Shown piece after piece: positions 46,338 to 55,713 of a stretch of 64,000 bases of DNA. The notes beneath the pieces were generated by a model that was not told where the DNA came from, made no database searches, and saw nothing but the letters and a program-made list of their open reading frames with translations. This stretch comes from Owenia fusiformis (taxonomy: Eukaryota; Annelida; Polychaeta; Sabellida; Oweniidae): NCBI GenBank assembly GCA_903813345.2, contig CAIIXF020000008.1, forward strand, positions 2,427,341 to 2,491,340. The letters are read 5' to 3'. Position numbers and translations under genes: made by a program. Each line of letters begins with the position of its first letter. The stretch's first letter is position 1.

Positions 46338-46360
46338 TTCTGGAAGGTTCCAGAAGTTTG
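46338..46360. promoter_or_regulatory. heat-shock element, copy 2
   Basis: Identical four-box element in the second 181-bp copy, about 190 bp upstream of a TATATAT at about 46526 and 260 bp upstream of the first ORF. A second TTCTAGAA is at 46269-46276. Confidence 0.8.
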
Positions 46361-46600
46361 ACAGAAAAATCTATTGAATGTATCTTAAGAATATAAATAA
46401 TCTTTCAACTTTCTAATCTGGAATGGTCAATAACAACAAGAACTACATTAATTCACGACATCAGTTTCTAAGAATATCACGACATCAGATGTTGATAAGA
46501 AGTTGATATTGATGCCACTTGACAATATATATTGAGTGAAATATTCAAATCGTTATCATTTCAATCCTCATACTTGATATATACACATCAACTAAAAACC

Positions 46601-46975
46601 ATGAAACTAGTACCATATGTAGACAACCCAGAACATTGGTTGAAACTTATTCGAGCTGGGAGACAGAATAGATTGAAAGTATCTCAAACAGGAAGAGGGT
46701 GGATAGGCATAGATGACATTAAAGAAGATACTAAACCGGTACAAATCATTTCACCCATGACTGCAGTTGTCGACAGAGCAAAGGCACAATTGAAACGTCA
46801 ACATGAAGATATGAAATATGAAGAGTATAGACCATCTAAAGAGAAACAACAAAACTCTGTAAATATAAAGAAGAAACATTCATTTAAACAGAAAAAACAA
46901 AACACTTCGAATACAAGAAAGAAACGGACATTCTTATACAAACCACCTGGTATCCCAGCAAGGATGGACGATTAA
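46601..46975 (+). CDS. small basic protein of the Polinton-like element, 124 aa
   Basis: I do not recognise a family with certainty. The start at 46601 (ACCATGA) is preferred to an upstream in-frame ATG at 46532 because it lies about 75 bp after the TATATAT box. The N-terminal part has DNPEHWLKLIRAGRQNRLKV and a GRGWIGID segment. The C-terminal half is very rich in Lys, Gln and Asn with several KKK/KRK clusters, so it is probably DNA-binding and nuclear. It lies 0.9 kb before the ATPase on the same strand. A role as a core-type DNA-condensing or packaging accessory protein is inference. Confidence 0.7.
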   Translation: MKLVPYVDNPEHWLKLIRAGRQNRLKVSQTGRGWIGIDDIKEDTKPVQIISPMTAVVDRAKAQLKRQHEDMKYEEYRPSKEKQQNSVNIKKKHSFKQKKQNTSNTRKKRTFLYKPPGIPARMDD

Positions 46976-47089
46976 AGTTATTTGTATATAATACTGAATG
47001 ATATGAATAAAAATAAATAACTAAAGTTTCAAATGTTGTTTGCTATTTACAGTCATTTACAAATGGTTTGAATATGTATGAACATTAGT

Positions 47090-47785
47090 TAGCATTACCT
47101 CATTAGCATCTGTTAGCATTATCATTAGCATATGTTAGCATTATCATTAGCATCTGTTAGCATTACCATTAGCATCTGTTAGCATCATCATTAGCATATG
47201 TTAGCATCTGTTAGCATTAGCATTAGTATCTGTTAGCATTAGCATTAGCATATGTTAGCATCTGTTAGCATTAGCATTAGTATCTGTTAGCATTAGCATA
47301 AGCATCTGTTAGCATCATCATTAGCATATGTTAGCAACTGTTAGCATTAACATTAGCATCTGTTAGCATTACCATTAGCATCTGTTAGCATCATCATTAG
47401 CATATGTTAGCATCTGTTAGCATTAGCATTAGTATCTGTTAGCATTAGCATTAGCATCTGTTAGCATCATCATTAGCATATGTTAGCATCTGTTAGCATT
47501 AGCATTAGCATCTGTTAGCATTACCATTAGCATCTGTTAGCATCATCATTAGCATATGTTAGCATCTGTTAGCATCAGCATCTGTTAGCATTAGCATTAG
47601 TATCTGTTAGCATTAGCATTAGCATCTGTTAGCATTACCATTAGCATCTATTAGCATTAGCATCTGTTAGCACGTGTTAGCATTAGCATTAGTATCTGTT
47701 AGCATTAGCATTAGCATCTGTTAGCATTACTTAGCATTACCATTAGCATCTATTAGCATTAGCATCTGTTAGCATACATTTAAAT
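47090..47785. repeat. TTAGCA-based satellite, ~700 bp
   Basis: There are dozens of TTAGCATCTG, TTAGCATTAG and TTAGCATATG units in higher-order blocks between the two ORFs of the element. All units derive from the hexamer TTAGCA with spacers of multiples of about six. Confidence 0.92.
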
Positions 47786-47877
47786 TAGCATTCTTGAACA
47801 TGCCTTTGAACACATATACATAACAGAATGAAATTATGAATTGCATCCATTTTGTTATCAGTCTTTGAGGCGGTAAC

Positions 47878-49428
47878 ATGTATTACTGTCATTGTGGTAA
47901 AGAATTTAGACATGCTTCAAGTTTAGCGAGACACAAAGGCATGCACTCTGCACTAGGTAAAGAAGACATACATGTAGGTATGGACAAAGTGTTGCATCAC
48001 CCCTTTACCATGTTGGTCACTGGTCCCACAGGCTGTGGGAAAACTACCTTTGTCAAGCAACTTTTGGAAAATGTAGAGCAACGCATCCAACCCCCTCCAC
48101 AGCGTATTATCTGGTGTTTTGGACAATGGCAACCACTTTACATAGAGATTAAGAACACACATCCTGGAATAGAATTCATGATGGGAATTCCAGATGAATT
48201 AAACAGTCCAGATTTCTTAAATCCTAGAGTGCGTAATTTAATGATTGTTGATGACTTGATGTCAGATGCTACCAAAGACAGGAAGATCTCTGATTTGTTT
48301 ACTAAAGGGAGTCATCACAGAAACCTGAGTGTAATCTGTTTACTGCAGAATATCTTCCATCATGGAAGGGAGAATCGAACCATCAGCTTGAATACACATT
48401 ACATTGTATTGTACAAGAATCCAAGAGATCAAAACCAAGTAAGAGTACTTTCTCAGCAGATGTATCCTGGGAACAGTCACAAACTCTTAGATGCTTATAA
48501 TGCAGCTACTCTAAAACCATATGGGCATTTACTGATTGATCTAAAGCAAGAAACCCCAGAGCATTTAAGACTGTGTTATGATAAGACTCATCAAACAATG
48601 AATGAGCATGATAGTAGTCATCTAAAGGGAGAACCATTGACTAAGACAGTACAATCCAATGACATAGCACTACCATATGATTTGAATTCTAATGAAAACC
48701 CATTTAAAGAGATGTCACAGTATGATACTTCAATAATGAAACCTCCATATCAGTTCACTGCGAGTATAAAAGATACTATCCCCAGCAACGTTATACATTC
48801 TGACAACAAAAATTACAACATGAAAGAAATATGTCATTGTGACTATTGTGGCGTCATGTTAATATCAAGAATGGATCTACAGAATCATATCCAAAACTGT
48901 CCATTGAATGAGGATATAGACGACCCTCCAATGAAGAAGCTATGCACTGAAGGGTTTCAGGAAAACCCTGTGTATATACGGCTAAAGGATAAAGCTATTA
49001 ATAAATTTAAAGATCAAATTGAAGAACAAGAGGCAAAATATATAGACAAACAGAAGGGGAATTCTGAGTATGATAGAAGATATATGGCGAATCAAAAATT
49101 CCTACCCAAAATAAGAGAAACGTTTAAGACATACTACAAGTATTTAGTTGAAGATTTACTAGATTTACAATGTAGTCCAACACATAAAGAAATCATGGTA
49201 GACATCCAGCAATTAATGAGTACAGGCATACCGTTTGAAGATGCTTTTAAGAAGACCATGTTACACCACAACTATATGACAGAAGACATTATTAATGTAG
49301 GACTTTATGATGATGCAAATGTTTCAGATGAATCGTATACTGACTCTAGTGACAATGACGAAGCTAGTGAATCTAGTGATAATGAATCTGATGACACCAA
49401 TGATTCTGCTAGTGATAATAAGGATTAA
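47878..49428 (+). CDS. packaging-type ATPase with N-terminal zinc finger, 516 aa
   Basis: The protein begins with a C2H2-like finger (YCHCGKEFRHASSLARHKGMH, residues 3-23). It continues as a P-loop ATPase of the A32/FtsK-HerA type that pumps DNA into virions in Polintons and large DNA viruses: Walker A GPTGCGKTTF at 49-58, Walker B LMIVDDLM at 121-128, then SHHRNLSVICLLQN with a sensor-like polar residue. A second finger of C2HC type (CHCDYCGVMLISRMDLQNH) lies near residues 319-341. A charged linker and an Asp/Ser-rich acidic tail end the protein. The frame is uninterrupted, so the protein looks functional. It is the only recognisable Polinton core gene in the element. Confidence 0.85.
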   Translation: MYYCHCGKEFRHASSLARHKGMHSALGKEDIHVGMDKVLHHPFTMLVTGPTGCGKTTFVKQLLENVEQRIQPPPQRIIWCFGQWQPLYIEIKNTHPGIEFMMGIPDELNSPDFLNPRVRNLMIVDDLMSDATKDRKISDLFTKGSHHRNLSVICLLQNIFHHGRENRTISLNTHYIVLYKNPRDQNQVRVLSQQMYPGNSHKLLDAYNAATLKPYGHLLIDLKQETPEHLRLCYDKTHQTMNEHDSSHLKGEPLTKTVQSNDIALPYDLNSNENPFKEMSQYDTSIMKPPYQFTASIKDTIPSNVIHSDNKNYNMKEICHCDYCGVMLISRMDLQNHIQNCPLNEDIDDPPMKKLCTEGFQENPVYIRLKDKAINKFKDQIEEQEAKYIDKQKGNSEYDRRYMANQKFLPKIRETFKTYYKYLVEDLLDLQCSPTHKEIMVDIQQLMSTGIPFEDAFKKTMLHHNYMTEDIINVGLYDDANVSDESYTDSSDNDEASESSDNESDDTNDSASDNKD

Positions 49429-49536
49429 TTAGATTATGTGGTACTTTTGTTTGTAAAATAAATGCAAATAAATTAAACAATATTGTACATTAATTTTTTC
49501 TCAGTTATTTGATGTAGTAATTTGATGTAGTGATTT

Positions 49537-49829
49537 TTAAGATAACAATGATGTCATGCGCATCTTATCTCTCACCCATTTAAGATAACAATGATGTCAT
49601 GCGCATCTTATCTCTCACCCATTTAAGATAACAATGATGTCATGCGCATCTTATCTAACATTTTTACACATTTAAGATGAAAGCCCCATCCAATTAACTT
49701 ATCTCCTAATCCCCATCCAATTAATTTATCTTCTGCTCATCTATATCTCCTGCTCATCTTCAGAGATTTTGAAAGCCCCGGGCCCGTGGCGGCCCGTGGC
49801 GAGCCAGAACCTGACATTTTATATCTACT
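49537..49829. repeat. right terminal inverted repeat with three 43-bp iterons
   Basis: Inverse of 45357-45693. Three iterons (AAGATAACAATGATGTCATG, then GCGCATCTTATCT) are followed by the GC-rich terminal block and the CT terminus. Confidence 0.93.
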
Positions 49830-50556
49830 GGTTTTGTTCCATTTTCATCAAAATTGAGACTCTGTGGGTGTTAAACTCAGATTTAAGTAATCATTTATTT
49901 ATTAATCATTTATCAAAAAACATTGGGAGATACACATCATTGCAGAAGTGATTGAGTTAAGTTCCTGTGTGAACTCAAATGACTGTCAATGTTTCACCTT
50001 GCAAATTATCAGTTTACTCTGTATTACATTTGACGTGAGAAATCTTAGCAACAAGCTAGTAAGAAAACTGTTCATACATGAAAATTTATTTAACATTTGA
50101 TAAAAGAAATGTTTGTTTTTAAATTTGAAATAAATTATTCCTTGCTTCTATTGTAATGATCTCTATAATAAGACCACTGTCAAATGAACATTTTTTTCTT
50201 TTATCTTGGAATTAAGAAATTTAGATTTTGTTGATTTTTTTAATTTTGGATATGTATCACCACCAAGAAGTGGGATCATAATGTTAAAGCCACTATTTTT
50301 GGAACTGATGTTTGGCATCTTTATTGGTATTCCTTATCTTTGTAAATGCTTATTTGTAGGTAAATTTCAACCTGGCGATAGAAGTAGTAATAAAACTTGT
50401 AAATGGCATTTTATTGTTGTGTAATAATATATAATGCCTTGTTTGCACGAAGTTAAGTTGTACTTGTATATGTTGTAAGTAACTTATGTATCCTGTTACT
50501 GATATCAAATATATAAACAAGATATGTATTAATCATGAAAATATGACTATTTAATA

Positions 50557-50803
50557 CTAATAGTCAACTTAATGTGGCGGCCAATTTAATTTGGCAAATT
50601 GTATAAATTCTCCAATTCATCTCTTTCTTTATATTTGAATAGCTGGTGTTGCTTAAATTTTATTTGCCACACTGGCTCACTTTTTTCAATTTTTATCTAT
50701 ATGCTTATTTGATCCTTAGGCTACTAAAATTGCCAAATTAAATATTTGCCAAATTTGCCCAATTCGTCAAATTAAATCACGCCAAATTAAGTTGACTAAC
50801 TGT
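50557..50803. mobile_element. MITE with CAACTTAAT...GGCG ends
   Basis: TAGTCAACTTAATGTGGCGG on the left mirrors CGCCAAATTAAGTTGACTAA on the right, and inner AATTTGGCAAATTG / CAAATTTGCCCAATT blocks pair. The repeated GCCAAATTAA motif relates it to the elements at 20196 and 21733. Confidence 0.7.
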
Positions 50804-51492
50804 AGTCCTTTTTGTGTGTTTATCCTTCTAATAAATCACTATTATGAGGTGGAGTGATACTATTTTCAATTAATTACCCCTAATAATATTATATTTCAGG
50901 TGCATCATGAGACCTTCCCCTCTCATATACATTTACATTGATCATTTAACCTGCATATCATTTTAGAGCACAATCTTTGGTTATATCAATTGTAAGGTTT
51001 TGAGGGATAATGAAGGAATGTACATTGATGAACATATGGGGCAAATATTGTGTATAAATACTCACGATAAATGTCATTATGAGGATTTTTCCTGCTATTG
51101 CTTGAATTGTTGCCAACTATTTCGTTTTTGGAAGGTTTCTGAATTTATACTATGATGTCACTGCTTAATTAGACAGTTTCTTATAATACAAGTGAAATTA
51201 CACTTGTGATTATTAAATCACTCATTTGTCTTGTGCAGCATGCTTGCTTACAGCACAGATTGCCATCGTTCAAGTTCATACAAGAATTATTTTTAAACTA
51301 AATGTCTGTGCTTTTATATTACAAAGAAAAACCACGCCAACTTTATATTAGGGCATTAATAATATTGTTGGTTGTATGAAAATGTAAAAATGATATATGT
51401 CCACATATTGCATTTTACAGTGATAGCAGGTTTTATTGTTCACAAGAACACTCAACTATAAAATATAACATATTCCTCATGTGTGTTTTCAG

Positions 51493-53098
51493 AAATACTT
51501 AGTGTGCAACCCCAGACACATGAGTAGTGTGGTGGATGAGCATCATTTCATCAATGAATCTTTTTCACAAATAAGGTAGGGCTATACTTTCTCTCTTGGG
51601 GTAAATGATGCTTTCAACCTTGGACTTGATTAATGTTGAAAAATAATTCTCTCAATGTACTGTGTACATGAGCTGGCTCATATATCTTTGGTAGTTGGAA
51701 TAAAATTTCAGCGGATATTCAATACAGTCTACTGTTGTAGATATTGTAATTGGCCTTGACTTATTGACCCATATCACTGACCTTGACCTTGTTATTGCTC
51801 TTGTAGGACTCTATCTCGCTTGAAACAGTTTCCAAGCAACATTTCAGTTATGGTTGTCAATGGCAACTATTATGATGAACAACTGCCATCAGGCCTAAAT
51901 AAGGTGAGTGTTGTTATATCAAGAGTTATGCCTGGGTCACATTTGCTCCGATTTTCACTGCGGCGCCCGGCCGATTGAGTATTTTGTTCAAAATTGAATA
52001 AAATATTGAACAAAACACTCAATCAGCTGGGCGCCGGCTAATGGATCAGAGCAAATGTGACCCAGGCATTATGGGATGGAATTTGCTTTGTCTTGCTTGA
52101 AGACCCTGGACCCCCCTATCCACTTTTACAACAAGTGTTGTGATGTGATGGTGAAGTAGATAGAGGGAAGTCCGCAGTCTTGAAGCAAGGATTTGCTCAT
52201 TAAACTACAAAATAACCTTAATTGGCTAAAAATGACCTATATGACGTTTAAGAAGGCATTGATGTTAACCCTTTAATAATGTAGAATAACACAAAATACA
52301 ATGTTTTCTTTTCCTTAAATCATTAAAAAATCTTTACTTTTTATTCAATTATAAACTGACTTTCTGATTGGTCAAGGCGCTGATGTCATAACCAATCAAT
52401 CAAAGATAAAACTGCGCGAACAATTTTTCTAAACTCATCTCAATCATTTTCAAACCATTTGTTTTATTTGTCAATTCTATAAGAAAACGGTACTCTCTGA
52501 CCAGGCTACATCATCATAGTATGTTATAAATCGTTTATGTCACTATCGTGGCACATATGCCCTCGGTTCTCAGAGATCAATGTCCCTCCCAAGGTCGGGC
52601 CATATATCACTGAAACCTCGGGCATATATGCCACAATAGTGACATAACCTCTAATTATTAAAATTTTCAGGATTTTATGAAAAAGTCAGGCTTAATCCCC
52701 ATTGACAGAATGTTTGTCAGAATTTGTTTCTATAATCTATATTATGAATAGTATTCTGGCCCTACCAACACCCAAGCTGCCATCTATTTATCCATCTATA
52801 TAGCAAATGGTCCATTTCAGACAATACAGACAAGAATTCATGCAGCCAATCCCAATTGTGCTTTATTGTTCTGTTTTGATCCTCTCTCATGACATTTCAT
52901 TGTTATTTCCAGGCCTGGGCCAAGTCCCAACAACATCTCATCTCCCAACTACATCCCCAAAGTCAGCACGTCCTGGTGAATGGCGGAGATCATCGCATGA
53001 TATACAGAATGCCACAGACAATAGTCGAACCAATTGTTCGAATCATAAAAAAACATAGACACAACAAAAGGACTACAAAAGATACAAAGTCATCTTGA
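51493..53098 (+). CDS. alpha/beta-hydrolase family protein, last three exons
   Basis: Exons 51493-51575, 51807-51903 and 52913-53098 splice in phase (AG|G; K|A) and end in TGA. The second encodes SNISVMVVNGNYYDEQLPSG, the strand that usually precedes the acidic residue of the triad. The last has HVLVNGGDHRMIYRMPQTI, where GGDH holds the expected catalytic histidine. The C-terminus is Lys/Arg-rich. The nucleophile-elbow (G-x-S-x-G) exon is missing and must lie upstream of 51493, where the Polinton-like element and MITEs may occupy the intron. Substrate cannot be predicted. Two palindromic MITEs lie in the last intron. Confidence 0.7.
51928..52069. mobile_element. palindromic MITE in a hydrolase intron
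   Basis: ATGCCTGGGTCACATTTGCT pairs with AGCAAATGTGACCCAGGCAT, and GCGGCGCCCGGC with GCCGGCGCCC. Arms are about 65 bp and nearly perfect, centred on an AT-rich loop. Confidence 0.88.
52535..52647. mobile_element. palindromic MITE in a hydrolase intron
   Basis: TTATGTCACTATCGTGGCAC...ATATGCCCTCGG pairs with CCTCGGGCATATATGCCACA...ATAGTGACATAA. Arms are about 40 bp with a roughly 30-bp centre. Confidence 0.8.
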
Positions 53099-53690
53099 TA
53101 AGGGGAGTTATTTTAATGGAATTATTGCTCATTCTTAATGTCAACTTTTAGATGCCAATAATGCAATACATTTGTTCATACATGTATAAGTGTGATATTA
53201 TCATAAGATTTGTTCATTGTATTTGTATCATCTAAGTGAGTGTCTACTTGTATCTCATAGTTGTATTTTGTTATTAAATGTAATCAATTATTTCAGTAAT
53301 ATTGGGTAAAGGTGTATTCTTTAATTTTGGAGACCAGTAATATGAATTAGTAGTAAAAATTGTTAAATGTTGTCACATTCTTAAAGGGCATTCTATTATT
53401 TGTTTATGTCTTGAGATATTTGACATTTTTACATAAAAAATGTAGAACATTGGTGATAGCTCATTTATTGACAATGTATAAAAGTCAGGTCTCTGTTAGT
53501 TTTTCAATATTGAAAGTTTGTTATTACTTTTTAAAGTGCCTTCAACTAACAGTTATCTCATACCTACTGAGGTTAATAAGCACAAGATTATATGTTGTTT
53601 CTAAGGAGCAGGATGGCTATTTTCACATTATTGTGTTCCACTTTCTTCAGGGTCTGTCAAATGATGATGGTGAACCTTCAGTAGGTACAC
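53099..53690. other. hydrolase 3' UTR / intergenic
   Basis: AT-rich. ATTAAA at about 53273 is a possible weak polyadenylation signal for the hydrolase transcript. Nothing else was recognised. Confidence 0.3.
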
Positions 53691-53709
53691 CCCCAAAATG
53701 CAATCTGAT

Positions 53710-53875
53710 TTTCGACGCCGTTTCGGTGCCAAATTTCGGTGCCGTTTCGGCACCAAATGGACTGACTAGTCCGGTAGCAAATTTTGGTGTTGAAAGGTTT
53801 CGGTGCCGGAACGGTGTCGAAACGGTGCCGGAACGGTGCCGAATTTGTTCGATGCCGAAACGGTGTCGAATTATA
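53710..53875. repeat. GGTGCCG/CGGCACC short-repeat cluster
   Basis: Many direct and inverted copies of TTTCGGTGCCG-like words (GTTTCGGTGCCAAATTTCGG, GAACGGTGCCG, CGGCACC) lie in a CpG-rich island within AT-rich DNA. It could form several hairpins. Confidence 0.7.
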
Positions 53876-54116
53876 TTGGCTGTGTATGAGAGACTTGTTA
53901 TATATGGTCCAATTAAACACTGTGGATCCAAGGGAGATACAACAAATATTTTCCCATGAATAAACACCACATCTAAAACTTCCAAGTACATAACCCATAC
54001 AGTACATAAACATTCCAAAATGGATGCATTTACATTGATAAGGTAAATATTTCTTGAACATCAAATGAACATGAAGACCAATTTTATTCATTATATATAT
54101 GCTTTATATTGTATTA

Positions 54117-54122
54117 TTTATT
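54117..54122 (-). terminator. possible polyadenylation signal of the nesprin-like gene
   Basis: AATAAA on the minus strand, about 1.6 kb after the KASH stop codon. The intervening AT-rich DNA has no other gene, so it may be a long 3' UTR, but other signals exist. Confidence 0.25.
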
Positions 54123-55713
54123 GCTGCCATATATTATGATTATACATGATATAAGAAAATACATTTGCAAGTGGCACCTTAATATTTACAGCTTTTGTTA
54201 CATTACATTCAATAATACAAGTGTGTGTAAGTAATAACATAGAAAGCACTGTGGTGACTGGCAGAGGGCACCACCATAGCAATATTTGAATTGCCAGAGG
54301 GCACCACCATAGCAATATTTTAACAAGCTTTTGCTCCACATTGATACAGTGAAACCAGACTCAGTGAAAACCTTTCTGACATCGTACTGTCACTAATGCA
54401 GGTTTCATTGAACAAAGGGAATCACTCATTGTGATTAGAAATCTTCACTTCTCTATATAATATTATACAATATATACAACACAACATGTTTAAATATTAT
54501 TATGTACAGTGTAATGTACATATTTCATCTATAATTTATATAAAGTATAAATAATTTAAGCAACTAAGAAATATAACACTTCATCTAATAATACTAGCGC
54601 ATAAATAGATGACATTTCAATTCTCTTCATTACATCTTCAACTAAAGCTACAGTATCAATGAACAATGACGTTTATCACATGATCTATAAGCATATTAGT
54701 ACATGTAAATGTATTTATAAATCCAATCTGATATAACTATAGTGTGGAGTCAATTAAGCAACAAGCATAAGCTAAAATAAGTCTCTAGAATAAACATCAA
54801 TAAACTAAAACCATTGCAGAACTTCATTTCTGAGGAACATACTTGCACCTAGTATTCACATATAAAAATGCAGGTAACATGCTAATATACAGAATGGAAA
54901 TGAATAATAAGTTAACAATTTACACTTGTTGAGTTCACAATGTAAACATTCTCTTAAATAATATGAATGTACTAAGTATATTTATAATGTATTAGATAAA
55001 ATCAAGTATAATTATTTAGTCTAAAATACAAGACATTCTGTATCTACAGACAATTAAGTAGTAGTCTTTCATCACTTGTACATTTTGGCATTATTTTACA
55101 CATTTGTACATATTGAAATTATATGTGCATGATTAGATCATGAAAACATTATAAAAATCCAAAATTAAAATAAAACACAACCTAAATATGTTTTTACCCT
55201 TATAAATATTCTCCAAATGTCTCATTATTATTCCATATGGCACAAAAATCAATCACAGTTTACAATTAACAACCTTGACTATATCCAGTCAATTATTGAA
55301 CTCTGTCCAATCTTAACAGTAAATGAGACATGATTAATATCCATCCAATCACAGAGCTTTATTTTACGTCACAGAGCTCCTTGATTTCCATAGAGCTCCA
55401 TTGTATTCAGAGAGCTCCATTCCATATCTCAGGACTCCATTTTATTTACAGAACTCCATTCTATGTCAGGGTTTATTTTAAATTATTCTTGATACGATCC
55501 TTTGGTTCAGAATAAAGACATGTCGCTTGTGATTGTAGATTATATAACAATAGTATAATGTTGAGATGAATATCTTTGGAATAATTCTCAGAAGTAGAAT
55601 GTATAATGAAACATCTTTTCACAATGACTCATGTTTCAAGATATCAGTCATTAAACTTCTACAAGTCTATACATGGGGTACATTTTTAGTAATATCACAT
55701 TTAGTAAAAGTTC
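54123..55713 (-). other. probable 3' UTR of the nesprin-like gene
   Basis: AT-rich sequence without recognisable exons. At 55340-55460 there is a run of AGAGCTCCATT-like words. The UTR extent is inferred only from the AATAAA at 54117. Confidence 0.3.

Larger units (their letters stand above)
46030..46390. repeat. 181-bp tandem duplication upstream of the first ORF
   Basis: Two near-identical copies (about 46030-46209 and 46210-46390) start near AATGTAATAATTGAATGTTG and end AATCTATTGAATGTATCTTA. Each contains one long heat-shock element and a TTCTAGAA site. Confidence 0.92.
45357..49829 (+). mobile_element. 4.47-kb Polinton-like element, non-autonomous
   Basis: The termini are AGTAGATATAAAATGTCAGG and its exact inverse, with an exact 6-bp target duplication GGTTTT on each side (45351-45356, 49830-49835). 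Long inverted arms, AG...CT ends and a 6-bp duplication are the hallmarks of Polinton/Maverick elements. It carries a packaging-type ATPase and a small basic ORF, both on the + strand. No family-B DNA polymerase, retroviral-type integrase, protease or capsid gene is present, and full-length Polintons are usually 15-20 kb. It is therefore a derivative that needs replication and integration functions in trans. Confidence 0.8.

Noticed and set aside
47090-47785. Possible CRISPR-like array
   Set aside because: Repeats are contiguous TTAGCA-derived units without unique spacers of constant length, and the genome is eukaryotic.
50206-50424. 72-codon frame upstream of the hydrolase exons
   Set aside because: Hydrophobic stretch without splice sites; it includes a CACCACCAAGAAGTGGGAT word resembling MITE ends, so it is not taken as an upstream hydrolase exon.
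53647-54091. Two overlapping minus-strand frames of 123 and 137 codons
   Set aside because: They overlap the GGTGCCG repeat cluster and each other in different frames. No homology is visible and the area is between convergent genes.
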